Of a stretch of 41,712 nt of DNA, positions 16,976 through 25,427 are shown piece after piece; position 1 is the first letter of the stretch, and every line of letters starts with the position of its first letter. This DNA is from UBA6136 sp041158345 (GTDB lineage: Bacteria > Pseudomonadota > Gammaproteobacteria > Methylococcales > Methylococcaceae): positions 1 to 41,712 of the forward strand of contig JBEBBO010000037.1 in assembly GCA_041158345.1 (NCBI GenBank). The letters run 5' to 3'. A program made the translations under genes and the position numbers. Below the pieces are notes generated by a model that searched no databases, was not told where the DNA came from, and saw only the letters and a program-made list of their open reading frames with translations.

Positions 16976-18520
16976 TTAAGCGAGCAAGGACCGTCCCGTC
17001 ATCTCAGCAGGTTTGGCTATGCCCAACATATCCAACATGGTCGGGGCAATATCCGCAAGGTTACCGCCATCCAACAGCTTTCTGCTCGAATTGCCTCGGT
17101 AGACCAAAGGTACCGGGAAGGTCGTGTGCTGAGTCAGTGCAACGCCGGTCTCAGGGTCGACCATCTGCTCGACATTTCCATGGTCAGCAGTGATCAGAAG
17201 CTCGCCCCCCACCTTATCAAGAGCCGCCGTAATGCGAGCCAGCGAGGCGTCGAGCGTCTCAACCGCCTTCACCGCGGCATCCATGATCCCTGTGTGGCCA
17301 ACCATATCGCCATTGGCATAGTTACAGATAATCACGTCAAACTCGCCGCCCTCAATGGCCTTTACCATCTCATCAGTCACCTCTCCTGCGCTCATTTCTG
17401 GCTGCAGGTCATAGGTTTTGACCTGAGGGGAAGGTATCAGAATGCGGGACTCTCCCTCGAACGGCTCATCAATGCCGCCATTGAAGAAGAAGGTGACGTG
17501 GGCGTACTTTTCAGTTTCAGCCAAACGGAGCTGCTTGAGACCTTTACGGGAGAGGACCTCACCCAAGGTGTTGGTGATCGATTGCGGGGGGAAGGCAATG
17601 GGATAAGTGAAGTTTTGATGGTATTCCGTCAACGTGACGTAGCTACCCAGCTTTCGCACCGCCTTTCTTTCAAACCCACTGAAATCAGCGTCATTGATGG
17701 CTTTACTGATTTCACGTGCTCGATCGGCACGGAAGTTCATGAAGACGACCACATCACCGTCTTCGAGGTGGACCGCCTGTTGCCCCTCCGAAACGATACT
17801 GGTCGTGGCAACAAACTCGTCGGTTTCACCCCGCGCATACGCGGCCTTGAGACCTTCGAGGGCTGTTGCCGCCTTGAATTCGGCCTGACCTGAAACAATC
17901 AAATCATAGGCTTTTTCAACACGATCCCATCGGTTATCCCGATCCATCGCATAGAAACGACCGCAAATGCTCGCAATTTGGCCAGCACCCAACTCATTAA
18001 ATTTCTTTTCTAGCCGCTGAATGGGGCCTTCGGCGCTCTGAGGCGGCGTGTCCCGACCATCCAGGAATGCGTGCATATAAACCTTGCTGACCCCGCGTTT
18101 GACTGCTAATTCAGCCATGGCCTGAATCTGCTGATCGTGACTATGCACACCCCCCGGGGATAAAAGACCGAAAATATGGACAGCCTTGCCGTTTGCCTTT
18201 GCAAGATCAACGGCCTGGGTCAGCGCGGGATTGGTAAAAAATGAGCCATCGCGAACCGCTTTATTGACGGCAGTGAAGTCTTGGTTGATCAAACGGCCGG
18301 CACCCAGGTGGAGATGCCCCACTTCAGAGTTACCCATCTGATCATCAGGCAAACCCACGGTTTCCCCCGCACAATCCAGTGTCGTATGGGCACACGATGC
18401 CCAAAGATGCTTCCACGTCGGGGCCTTGGCCGCGGAAATCGCATTGTATTGTGATGATTCGTTGTAGCCGAAGCCGTCCAGAATAACCAAGACAACAGGT
18501 TTAGGGCGATGCGAGTTCAA
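16976..18520 (-). CDS. gpmI: 2,3-bisphosphoglycerate-independent phosphoglycerate mutase
   Basis: Glycolytic/gluconeogenic interconversion of 3- and 2-phosphoglycerate, Mn2+-dependent. Landmarks include VILDGFGYNESS, with metal-binding Asp15, and MGNSEVGHLHLGAGR, with the phosphorylated nucleophile Ser65. Also present are SPGGVHSHDQQI, HAFLDGRDTPP, NYANGDMVGHTG and TADHGNVEQM. The start is a TTG at 18520: AAGGAG lies 8 bases upstream, and the resulting 514 residues equal the E. coli enzyme. The long upstream open frame (to 18865) has no such support. It is divergent from the ArsR gene. Confidence 0.95.
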   Translation of the reverse strand: MNSHRPKPVVLVILDGFGYNESSQYNAISAAKAPTWKHLWASCAHTTLDCAGETVGLPDDQMGNSEVGHLHLGAGRLINQDFTAVNKAVRDGSFFTNPALTQAVDLAKANGKAVHIFGLLSPGGVHSHDQQIQAMAELAVKRGVSKVYMHAFLDGRDTPPQSAEGPIQRLEKKFNELGAGQIASICGRFYAMDRDNRWDRVEKAYDLIVSGQAEFKAATALEGLKAAYARGETDEFVATTSIVSEGQQAVHLEDGDVVVFMNFRADRAREISKAINDADFSGFERKAVRKLGSYVTLTEYHQNFTYPIAFPPQSITNTLGEVLSRKGLKQLRLAETEKYAHVTFFFNGGIDEPFEGESRILIPSPQVKTYDLQPEMSAGEVTDEMVKAIEGGEFDVIICNYANGDMVGHTGIMDAAVKAVETLDASLARITAALDKVGGELLITADHGNVEQMVDPETGVALTQHTTFPVPLVYRGNSSRKLLDGGNLADIAPTMLDMLGIAKPAEMTGRSLLA

Positions 18521-18664
18521 CGTATAATCTCCTTGGACAAGCTTCGTTAGAGCTTGCTTTCGTGGTGGGACAATGGAAGGACGTGACGGCGTTGAGCCTC
18601 TCGCCCTTTTGGGCCCGATTTTAGCGGGTTTTGACAGCTTCGTCCTCTCAGATGCCCCGCCTGT

Positions 18665-18682
18665 CCGGGATTGAACACCCGG
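18665..18682. promoter_or_regulatory. Candidate operator in gpmI/arsR gap
   Basis: An inverted repeat of CCGGG and CCCGG with an 8-nt spacer lies 20 bp before the ArsR start codon, where an autoregulatory operator is expected. It may equally be a short leader hairpin. Confidence 0.3.
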
Positions 18683-18701
18683 GAACAAGAGTAAGTACCG
18701 A

Positions 18702-19010
18702 ATGAAGGATGATCTAATTAACCGCGAAGAGGACATCGCGCAGGCCGCTTTGTGCATCAAGGCAATGGCCCACCCGCTGCGGCTTAAAATTCTTTGCACC
18801 CTGGGCGACTCCCGAGCCAGCGTCCAGGAAATTGTCGACGCATGTGGAACGACGCAGAGCAACATTTCTCAGCACCTAGCGATTCTCCGAGAAAAAGGGA
18901 TACTCGGGTGCGAAAAAGAGTCCAACCGGGTTTACTACCAGATCGATGACAAACGAACGCTGAAACTCATTGCGCTGATGCGCGAGGTTTTTTGTAGCGA
19001 TGGCCACTAA
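18702..19010 (+). CDS. ArsR/SmtB-family transcriptional regulator
   Basis: A 102-residue winged-helix repressor. The core AMAHPLRLKILCTLGDSRASVQEIVDACGTTQSNISQHLAILREKGILGCEKESNRVYYQI is diagnostic of the ArsR fold, with the recognition helix QSNISQHLAIL. It has five cysteines (including Cys in KILC, VDAC and GILGC), but not the exact CxCxxC arsenic site, so it could sense sulfur species or redox state like BigR/SqrR; this is inference from its position just before a rhodanese gene. Upstream, CCGGG-N8-CCCGG (18665-18682) is a possible operator. Confidence 0.85.
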   Translation: MKDDLINREEDIAQAALCIKAMAHPLRLKILCTLGDSRASVQEIVDACGTTQSNISQHLAILREKGILGCEKESNRVYYQIDDKRTLKLIALMREVFCSDGH

Positions 19011-19039
19011 ATTCAAAAACAAAAACTATTAAACACCTC

Positions 19040-19486
19040 ATGAACGTCTCTCCTGAACAACTTATCGAATTTATCGGCAACCACTGGATGATGGGTGCTG
19101 CACTTTTTGTGGTCACCATTCTTTTGGTCCAAGACATTATCGACAGTGCGACCCGCAAACATAAAGCGGTCTCGCCGAGCGAGGCCGTGGTCATCATGAA
19201 CGACGATCAAACCATTGTCGTCGATGTCAGAGAGCCGCCTGAGTTTGCGGAAGGCCACATTGAAGGGGCACGCAATATTCCACTCGGAAAACTTGATGAG
19301 CGCGTTGGTGAACTGGAATCCCATAAGAACAAACCCATCATCGTGAACTGCCAGTCGGGCACCCGCTCTCTGGCTGCCGGGAAAAAGCTCACCAAACTCG
19401 GCTTTACCCAAGTCTATGAAATGAAGGGCGGCATTTTTGCTTGGAAAGACCAAAATCTTCCCATGACCAAAAAGCGCGGAAAGTAA
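19040..19486 (+). CDS. Membrane-anchored rhodanese (YibN-like)
   Basis: A 148-residue single rhodanese-domain sulfurtransferase with one N-terminal TM helix (ALFVVTILLVQDIID, about 21-35). The domain runs VVDVREPPEFAEGHIEGARNIPL to the active loop with Cys104 in NCQSGTRS and ends EMKGGIFAWKDQNLP. It transfers sulfane sulfur or supports persulfide chemistry at the membrane. E. coli has yibN-grxC-secB-gpsA; here grxC is missing between it and secB. Its closeness to an ArsR regulator suggests sulfur-responsive control. Confidence 0.9.
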   Translation: MNVSPEQLIEFIGNHWMMGAALFVVTILLVQDIIDSATRKHKAVSPSEAVVIMNDDQTIVVDVREPPEFAEGHIEGARNIPLGKLDERVGELESHKNKPIIVNCQSGTRSLAAGKKLTKLGFTQVYEMKGGIFAWKDQNLPMTKKRGK

Positions 19487-19522
19487 AAGGATACAACCCA
19501 TAACGAACCGAGAATCCGCTTC

Positions 19523-19987
19523 ATGGCTGAAGAAACCCAAGCCCCTTCTGAACCCCAATTCCGGGTCCAAAAAATCTACGTGAAGGACGTGTCTTTCGAG
19601 ACGCCTAATTCGCCCCAAATCTTTATGACTGATTGGGAGCCCGAAATTGATTTCAATCTTGGGAGCGCTGCGCAGCAGATTCAGGAAAACACCTATGAGG
19701 TCACACTCAAGGTTACGGTCACCGTAATCCTGGGACAAAAGACGGCTTACCTCATCGAAGTGTCTCAGGCTGGCATTTTTGGCGCCCTGGGTTTTGGTGA
19801 AAATGAGCTGAGTCATTTACTGGGGAGTTATTGCCCCAGCATCCTTTTCCCTTATGCGAGAGAGGCCGTATCCGATCTTGTTGTGAAGGGCGGCTTCCCT
19901 CCGATGCTTCTCGCCCCAGTTAATTTTGATGGCATCTACGCTCAACGGCTCGAAGAACTCAGCGCCGGCAGCCAAACAAGCCATTAG
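19523..19987 (+). CDS. secB: Protein-export chaperone SecB
   Basis: A 154-residue cytoplasmic tetrameric chaperone that keeps precursors unfolded for SecA. It has the standard sequence: FRVQKIYVKDVSFETPNSP, YEVTLKVTVT, YLIEVSQAGIF, LLGSYCPSILFPYAREAVSDLVVKGGFPPMLLAPVNFD. Length matches E. coli. It lies between rhodanese and gpsA as in gammaproteobacteria. Confidence 0.97.
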   Translation: MAEETQAPSEPQFRVQKIYVKDVSFETPNSPQIFMTDWEPEIDFNLGSAAQQIQENTYEVTLKVTVTVILGQKTAYLIEVSQAGIFGALGFGENELSHLLGSYCPSILFPYAREAVSDLVVKGGFPPMLLAPVNFDGIYAQRLEELSAGSQTSH

Positions 19988-20037
19988 GCCTGATCAACAT
20001 AGGAAAGGGCCGTGCTCACTAGGTTAACAATACAATA

Positions 20038-21045
20038 ATGCAGATCGCGGTTCTCGGCGCTGGATCCTGGGGAACAGCGCTTGCGTTGGTCCTTGCCCGA
20101 AACAACCATCGCGTCAAACTCTGGGGACATAACAAAGTTCGCCTCGAACAAATTCGTTTGGCACACGCAAATGAACAGTATCTGCCCGACGTACCATTTC
20201 CAGAGAACCTGATTCCCGAAGCCGACCTCAGTGAGGCGATTCGGGATTGTTCCCTGATCGTTGTCGCTGTGCCCAGCCATGCGTTCAGAGAACTCCTTGA
20301 ACGGCTCCCCCCGCTTCTAAAGGCGCCCTGCGGAATTGCTTGGGCGACCAAAGGATTGGAACTCAATACTGGTCTTCCACTCCATCATGTCGTCAAAAAC
20401 GTGCTGGGGGATGGATTTCCCGCTGCGGTCCTGTCCGGTCCTACCTTCGCCGGTGAAGTAGCCCGAGGGCAACCCACCGCCATCACGGTCGCGTCCGAGT
20501 CGGAGGCATTCGCTAGCGAACTCGTGGCCATTTTCCACAACCCGAAGTTTCGCGCCTACACGACGACAGACGTTGTGGGCGTTGAGCTTGGGGGGGCAGT
20601 GAAGAATGTTCTCGCGATTGCCGCCGGCGTAGCCGATGGTCTGGGCTATGGCGCTAATGCTCGAGCAGCGCTGATCACGAGAGGCCTTGCCGAATTGATG
20701 CGACTGGGGCTGACCCTTGGCGGACGACCCGAAACGCTGATGGGCCTGTCAGGCGTGGGCGACTTGATCCTGACATGTACCGATAACCAGTCCAGAAATC
20801 GCCGATTTGGGCTAGGACTGGGTAAAGGACTTGCCGCTAAATCCATCGCCGAAGATATTGGGCAGGAAATTGAGGGCATTCCGACCGCAAGAATTGTTTA
20901 CGAGCTCTCACTCCGGCATCAAATTGAAATGCCGATTACAGAACAAATCTATCGCATTCTTTATGAGGGACTTTCACCGCACGAGGCGGTTAGCAACCTT
21001 CTGGTTCGCGAACCGAAACCCGAATCCGAGCGGCCAGATCCCTGA
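20038..21045 (+). CDS. gpsA: Glycerol-3-phosphate dehydrogenase [NAD(P)+]
   Basis: A 335-residue enzyme making sn-glycerol 3-phosphate from dihydroxyacetone phosphate for phospholipid synthesis. The Rossmann motif is GAGSWGTALA at 7-16. Substrate-site segments follow: VLSGPTFAGEVARGQPT and GGAVKNVLAIAAGVADGLGYGANARAALITRGLAEL, containing the catalytic Lys. The stop overlaps the following transporter start (TGATG), so both are co-translated. psd lies downstream, giving a loosely grouped phospholipid neighbourhood. Confidence 0.97.
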   Translation: MQIAVLGAGSWGTALALVLARNNHRVKLWGHNKVRLEQIRLAHANEQYLPDVPFPENLIPEADLSEAIRDCSLIVVAVPSHAFRELLERLPPLLKAPCGIAWATKGLELNTGLPLHHVVKNVLGDGFPAAVLSGPTFAGEVARGQPTAITVASESEAFASELVAIFHNPKFRAYTTTDVVGVELGGAVKNVLAIAAGVADGLGYGANARAALITRGLAELMRLGLTLGGRPETLMGLSGVGDLILTCTDNQSRNRRFGLGLGKGLAAKSIAEDIGQEIEGIPTARIVYELSLRHQIEMPITEQIYRILYEGLSPHEAVSNLLVREPKPESERPDP

Positions 21046-22346
21046 TGAGACAGAGACAAAAACCCAAACCCACTCCCACGCCCGACAAAAGCCCTCTAAT
21101 CGCTGGCATAGTCGGTAACATCCTTGAGTGGTACGACTTTGCGCTTTATGGCCACTTCTCTGTCTTGATTAGTCGGCACTTCTTTCCCGAAGGGGACCGC
21201 ATCCTCGCCACATTCGCAGTCTTCAGCGTCAGTTTTTTCATGCGTCCGCTTGGCGCCATGATTTTTAGCGCCATAGGTGATCGCCATGGTCGACGTCGAG
21301 CACTGTCGCTCTCCATTCTCGGCATGGCAGCGCCAACGGCAGCTATCGGCTTTTTACCTGACTATGCTCAAATTGGGGCTTGGGCAACAGCGCTTTTGAT
21401 TATTCTCCGACTGTTGCAAGGCATGGCACTTGGCGGAGAGATGGGTGGCGCCGTGACGTTTGTGATGGAACACACCCCTCGATCCCAGGTAGGGCGGGCA
21501 TCGGCCTGGATTCAAGCCAGCACCTGTCTTGGCCTTCTCGCCGGCACCGTCATGGCGAGCAGCCTTGCGTTCCTTCTTGATCCGCAAGAATTTGAAAGCT
21601 GGGGTTGGCGCATCCCCTTTATTTTGGGCATTGTCGCCGCTTGGCTCGGCTTCAAAATCCGCCAAAAGATGTCAGAAAGCACTGTCTTTGAAATGGCCCG
21701 CAATGAAAATCGTCTTCAGAAAAACCCTTTGGGCGAGATCCATGGCAAGTATCGCGGAGCGACCCTGACGGCTATTGGTGTCGTCGCACCCATGACTTGT
21801 GGATTTTTCTTTTGCTTCGTCTATTTCAACAGTTACCTCGTCACAAGTCTTACACTCTCATCGGCTCAGGCACTCCTGGTCACATCGATGGGGCTGATTC
21901 TTTCTCTGGTTACCACTCTTGCAAGCGGCAATATTGCCGATCGCATCGGTTATAAACCCGTACTTTTGCGCACTTCACAGCTTTTATTGGTTGCGACTTT
22001 CCCACTTGTGATGGCGATGTCGGGGCATTGGACTCTTCATTTCACCCTCAGCGCCTACTTCTTTCTCTGCCTGATACTTGGCGCATACTGCAGCACGGCA
22101 TTTGCCTCGGTGACCGCGTTGTTTCCGACGCCCATCCGCTACAGTGGGATCAGTATCTCGGTCAATCTCGCCTCTCCCATCTTTGGCAGCACGGCCCCAC
22201 TTTTGGTCGCTGCATCCGTCGAAGCCTTGGGAAATGATGTGGGTTTTATGGCCTTTGGTGGATACTTCACCCTCCTCTGGGTCATGGCACTGGTGGCTAT
22301 TCAACAAATCAATCCAAATGCCTTTGCTCGCTGGGGCCAGCACTGA
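21045..22346 (+). CDS. MFS transporter, metabolite:H+ symporter (MHS, ProP-like)
   Basis: A 433-residue major-facilitator protein. Family hallmarks are the N-terminal VGNILEWYDFALYGHFS, motif A GDRHGRRRAL between TM2 and TM3, and RLLQGMALGGEMGGAVTFVMEH in TM4. These indicate the metabolite:H+ symporter group, which contains proline/betaine, citrate, alpha-ketoglutarate and shikimate carriers; the substrate cannot be named. The start overlaps the gpsA stop by one base. The N-terminal tail is unusually basic and Pro-rich (RQRQKPKPTPTPDK). Confidence 0.87.
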   Translation: MRQRQKPKPTPTPDKSPLIAGIVGNILEWYDFALYGHFSVLISRHFFPEGDRILATFAVFSVSFFMRPLGAMIFSAIGDRHGRRRALSLSILGMAAPTAAIGFLPDYAQIGAWATALLIILRLLQGMALGGEMGGAVTFVMEHTPRSQVGRASAWIQASTCLGLLAGTVMASSLAFLLDPQEFESWGWRIPFILGIVAAWLGFKIRQKMSESTVFEMARNENRLQKNPLGEIHGKYRGATLTAIGVVAPMTCGFFFCFVYFNSYLVTSLTLSSAQALLVTSMGLILSLVTTLASGNIADRIGYKPVLLRTSQLLLVATFPLVMAMSGHWTLHFTLSAYFFLCLILGAYCSTAFASVTALFPTPIRYSGISISVNLASPIFGSTAPLLVAASVEALGNDVGFMAFGGYFTLLWVMALVAIQQINPNAFARWGQH

Positions 22347-22442
22347 TAGGCCTAAAGCAGGCCTGTCCAGTATCCCTTTTTATAACGTGTTCGTAGAATG
22401 ACCGCTGCGGCGATTGCGTAGCCCCTAGGAATAAAGACAAAA

Positions 22443-23057
22443 ATGAAGATCTTCAGGCGTTACCTTCCGGATCCAGCAAAGATCCGGGAAATCAAATCCC
22501 TCCGGTTTTTAGGCGAGAGAATTTACTCACCGAACCTTTGGTACCTCAATCGACATTCGGTATCACGCGCTTTTGCCGTCGGCCTTTGGGCCATGTACAC
22601 CCCCCCTCTTCCCTGGCAACAAGTTCTGGCCGCTGTTGGCGCGATCTATTTCGGCGCCAATCTTCCCATTGCCGTGGCGCTGGTTTGGATTACTAATCCC
22701 TTAACGTGGCTCCCAATGTATTACTTCGCTTATGAAGTTGGTGCCATTGCACTGGGCTCTGCAACTTTCAGCTTTGAACAATTCTCAGAATTCTTCAGTG
22801 TCGAAAGGGCCATGACACTGGGCGCCCCCCTATTGGTGGGTTGCTTGATCCTTATGCACTTAGGCGCCCTAATCGGGTATTTTGCCGTGCAATGGCTTTG
22901 GATCCGCAATGTTCGCGAGTCCCTGACCATGCGAAGACTGAGAAGCATGCCCTTCAACTCAGCGGAAATGTGCCGTCAGTCCTATGCGAGCTTTAAACGC
23001 TATTTGGAGCATCACCAGATTGCTCTCGATCACCTCAAGCGGCCCACGCGCAAATAA
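22443..23057 (+). CDS. DUF2062 membrane protein
   Basis: A 204-residue inner-membrane protein. The DUF2062 pattern is clear: LWYLNRHSVSRAFAVGLWAMYTPPLPWQQVLAAVGAIYFGANLPIAVALVWITNPLTWLPMYYFAYEVGAIAL, with three or so TM helices and a basic C-terminal tail. Function is unknown in the family. It is followed 29 bp later by psd, so a membrane-lipid role is conceivable but unproven. Confidence 0.87.
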   Translation: MKIFRRYLPDPAKIREIKSLRFLGERIYSPNLWYLNRHSVSRAFAVGLWAMYTPPLPWQQVLAAVGAIYFGANLPIAVALVWITNPLTWLPMYYFAYEVGAIALGSATFSFEQFSEFFSVERAMTLGAPLLVGCLILMHLGALIGYFAVQWLWIRNVRESLTMRRLRSMPFNSAEMCRQSYASFKRYLEHHQIALDHLKRPTRK

Positions 23058-23086
23058 ACATCTGCAGTTTAAAGAAAACCACCCTT

Positions 23087-23944
23087 ATGTCATTGAAAGA
23101 AAAAGCCTTTGTTCTCCTTCAATACGCGCTACCGCACCATTTGTTGTCGAGACTCATGGGAAAATTCACCTACTGTGAAAACCCTTTTGTTAAGAATCTG
23201 ATGATTCGGAAGGTTTCGGCGGCCTACCAGATTGACCTATCAGACGCGCTTGAGCCTGATGTTGCAGCCTACCGATCCTTCAACGAATTCTTCACCCGTC
23301 CTCTAAAACCGGAAGCCCGACCCATTGCGTCCGGCTCTCGAAGCATTGCCTCTCCTGCCGATGGATTTCTCAGCCAGAAAGGCCCCATCCAGAAAGGCAG
23401 CATTATTCAAGCGAAGGGATTTGACTATAGCGTTGATGACTTACTTGGCGGAGATGCAGAACGCGCAAGGCCTTTCTTGGGTGGCTCTTTTGCCACCATT
23501 TACCTCTCCCCGCGAGACTACCATCGGCTGCACATGCCGCTGAAGGGTACCCTCAAGGAGATGATTCATGTTCCTGGAAGACTTTTCAGCGTTAACGATG
23601 CGACGACCCGCAACGTGCCTGGGCTTTTCGCCCGAAACGAACGCGTGGTCGCAATTTTTGACACCGAAGCAGGCCCAATGGCTCTCATTTTGGTTGGTGC
23701 CATTTTCGTTGCCAGCATCGAAACCGTGTGGCACGGCGTTGTAACGCCCCCCACGCAATCGGGCATTCGATCGTTTTCCTATGACCAAGAAACGATCGTT
23801 CTCGAAAAAGGAGCGGAGATGGGTCGATTTAACATGGGGTCCACGATCATAGCCCTTTTTGGTACTCCAAATGTCTCCTTCGATGATCAGATTACCCTTG
23901 GATCCGCGGTCAGAATGGGACGTCCGATTGGTCAATTCGCCTGA
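23087..23944 (+). CDS. psd: Phosphatidylserine decarboxylase proenzyme
   Basis: Makes phosphatidylethanolamine; a 285-residue membrane-associated proenzyme that self-cleaves to a pyruvoyl enzyme. Landmarks are FNEFFTRPLKPEARPI, SPADGFLSQ, FATIYLSPRDYHRLHMPL and VGAIFVASIETVWHG. The cleavage site is G251-S252 in FNMGSTII, with Met in place of the common Leu (LGST). It is convergent with the TauE/SafE-like gene; a short CCCCT-CTC-AGGGG hairpin (23946-23958) sits at the junction. Confidence 0.95.
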   Translation: MSLKEKAFVLLQYALPHHLLSRLMGKFTYCENPFVKNLMIRKVSAAYQIDLSDALEPDVAAYRSFNEFFTRPLKPEARPIASGSRSIASPADGFLSQKGPIQKGSIIQAKGFDYSVDDLLGGDAERARPFLGGSFATIYLSPRDYHRLHMPLKGTLKEMIHVPGRLFSVNDATTRNVPGLFARNERVVAIFDTEAGPMALILVGAIFVASIETVWHGVVTPPTQSGIRSFSYDQETIVLEKGAEMGRFNMGSTIIALFGTPNVSFDDQITLGSAVRMGRPIGQFA

Positions 23945-23951
23945 TCCCCTC

Positions 23952-25157
23952 TCAGGGGTGCATCTGTTGCATCAAACTCTCCAGCGATTTCGCGCTACGC
24001 TCAATTAAACGGATGATTTGTGCGACCATCGGCAGATTTTGAGTGGTCAGATTCTTTTCTTCTGAGGGACGCACATCAAATGTGCCCTCGCTGAATCCAC
24101 TTCTGCATCGCCAATGGAGTAAACCGACCCTCTCTGCTTGCAACAGAAATTTTCCGCCCTCGGATCCAAATTCATAAGTCCCTTTTTGCTCGATGAGGGA
24201 TACGCCCCCCCCGCATTGCGAGAGGGCCTTCCCCATGATCATCCACTGAATTTCCTGTCCCACCTCTAGAATTGGCCGCTCTTCTAGCGGGCCCCTCTGA
24301 TCAATTTGAGTGTGCACCATCAGCGGTCTGCCAGTTTCTGTTCCCAAAGGCGACGCGTGCCCCATCGCCGCATGAACATCTGCACCGGTGCTCAGCATGA
24401 GATAGCCTCGCTGGAGCATAATGACCCCCAAAGCAATCACGATCGCGCCTGATACCCTAACCAGTCTCGGTGCAACCTGCGCCGAAAGTGCTGTCGCCAA
24501 AAATCCGAATCCCATCATTAATGGAAGTGTCCCTAAGCCGAAGAAAAACAACATCTTGGCTCCCTCAACTGGGCTGCCAGTGCCTGCAGCCATAATGTAC
24601 ATCGCCTGGAGAGGACCACAGATAATCATCAGACCGTTCAGTAGACCGATAACAAAAGGGCTACTGCTTCGACGAAGCAGTAGCCCAAGATGCTTAAGCA
24701 GAGATGGGGGAACCCTGAACTGCAAATCTCTTGATCCGGGCAGAAGCCTTAGGGATGACAAACCAAACAAAAGCAAAAAGATCCCGGCGAAAAGCCCCGC
24801 TAAGCCCCGCATGAAGGGGGTAAAAGTCACAATAGAGCCCAAAGCTCCAAAAAGACCGCCGATCACCGTATAGGAGAGCGTCTTACCCGCGCCATAATAT
24901 AGATGGGTCAAATATTTCGAGCCCCCACCTTGGTTGGCTGCCCGTACTGTGTATCCGATGACCAGCGAACCGCACATTCCCGCGCAGTGGAATCCTGTAA
25001 AGGTACCTGCAACAAAAAGCAATGCATAACTCAAGGGCTCATGGCTGGTGGGAACCGAAAAGCCGCCACTCAAGAAACTGCTGAAATTCAGGAGCAAATA
25101 AATCCCTAATAACAGCAAAGCCACTTTTCCCAACCGATACAGCACAGTCATCTCCAT
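23952..25157 (-). CDS. TauE/SafE (UreH-like) membrane protein with C-terminal cupredoxin-like domain
   Basis: A 401-residue protein. About seven TM helices fill residues 10-265, with the metal-like motif GFHCAGMCGSLVIGY (His57, Cys58, Cys62) in an early helix, typical of the UreH-like subgroup often linked to copper delivery to oxidases. Residues 285-370 form a cupredoxin-like domain (VGQEIQWMIMGKALSQCGGG ... GLLHWRCRSGFSEGTFDV) with two Cys candidates; the usual later Met ligand is replaced. The tail is amphipathic. Function is probably Cu or other metal trafficking, consistent with the copper genes immediately to the right; direction and substrate are unknown. Confidence 0.75.
   Translation of the reverse strand: MEMTVLYRLGKVALLLLGIYLLLNFSSFLSGGFSVPTSHEPLSYALLFVAGTFTGFHCAGMCGSLVIGYTVRAANQGGGSKYLTHLYYGAGKTLSYTVIGGLFGALGSIVTFTPFMRGLAGLFAGIFLLLFGLSSLRLLPGSRDLQFRVPPSLLKHLGLLLRRSSSPFVIGLLNGLMIICGPLQAMYIMAAGTGSPVEGAKMLFFFGLGTLPLMMGFGFLATALSAQVAPRLVRVSGAIVIALGVIMLQRGYLMLSTGADVHAAMGHASPLGTETGRPLMVHTQIDQRGPLEERPILEVGQEIQWMIMGKALSQCGGGVSLIEQKGTYEFGSEGGKFLLQAERVGLLHWRCRSGFSEGTFDVRPSEEKNLTTQNLPMVAQIIRLIERSAKSLESLMQQMHP
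24658..24686. repeat. Perfect inverted repeat 14-1-14 inside a gene
   Basis: GGGCTACTGCTTCG and CGAAGCAGTAGCCC are exact complements around one base, within the TauE/SafE-like coding region, where they encode LLLRRSSSP. This is the longest perfect palindrome noticed in the window. No T-run follows. Confidence 0.8.
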
Positions 25158-25360
25158 CTTTCTCGTCTATTCATCAAGTTGGTTTTATCAAGCAATTTTG
25201 TGCCCATAGCTCTTTAATCAGACCACAAGGGGCATATCAGCCTCTGACGTCTCTCAAGGTGAGGGATATCACACACCCAACTGCGTTAAATCACATCACC
25301 CATCTCAGCCAGGAACCTTTCATCGAATAAAAGCCCTTGTAATTAAAGGAATTCATTCTT

Positions 25361-25376
25361 TGGCACGGACCTTGAG
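25361..25376 (+). promoter_or_regulatory. Candidate sigma-54 promoter for the metal-ATPase gene group
   Basis: TGGCACG-GACC-TTGAG matches the sigma-54 consensus (TGGCACG-N4-TTGCW) in the whole -24 element and spacing, with A in place of C at the -12 dinucleotide. It lies 52 bp before the first small gene, in a 270-bp gap (25158-25427) otherwise without genes. Confidence 0.5.
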
Positions 25377-25389
25377 TCTTCTTGGGGGA

Positions 25390-25415
25390 CGCGACGCTCT
25401 GTCGCGCTCTTTTTT
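25390..25415 (+). terminator. Terminator-like hairpin immediately before the first small gene
   Basis: CGCGAC and GTCGCG pair around a 5-nt loop and are followed by CTC and six T. The gene's ribosome site GGAG starts directly after the T-run. It lies downstream of the candidate sigma-54 start, so it could act as a leader attenuator, or protect the message 5' end. Confidence 0.5.
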
Positions 25416-25427
25416 GGAGTATTCATC

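Noticed and set aside
16883..17893. 336-codon plus-strand open frame over gpmI
   Set aside because: Shadow of gpmI on the other strand; no family motif and no ribosome site.
18521..18865. Longer N-terminus for gpmI
   Set aside because: The extension overlaps the ArsR gene antisense and its promoter; the TTG at 18520 has a strong ribosome site and gives the normal protein length.
19013..19816. 267-codon minus-strand frame over the rhodanese and secB
   Set aside because: Crosses two well-supported genes on the other strand and has no recognisable features.
25171..25194. Possible FNR-type site (TTGGT...ATCAA)
   Set aside because: The half-site spacing is one base short and the first half has a mismatch.
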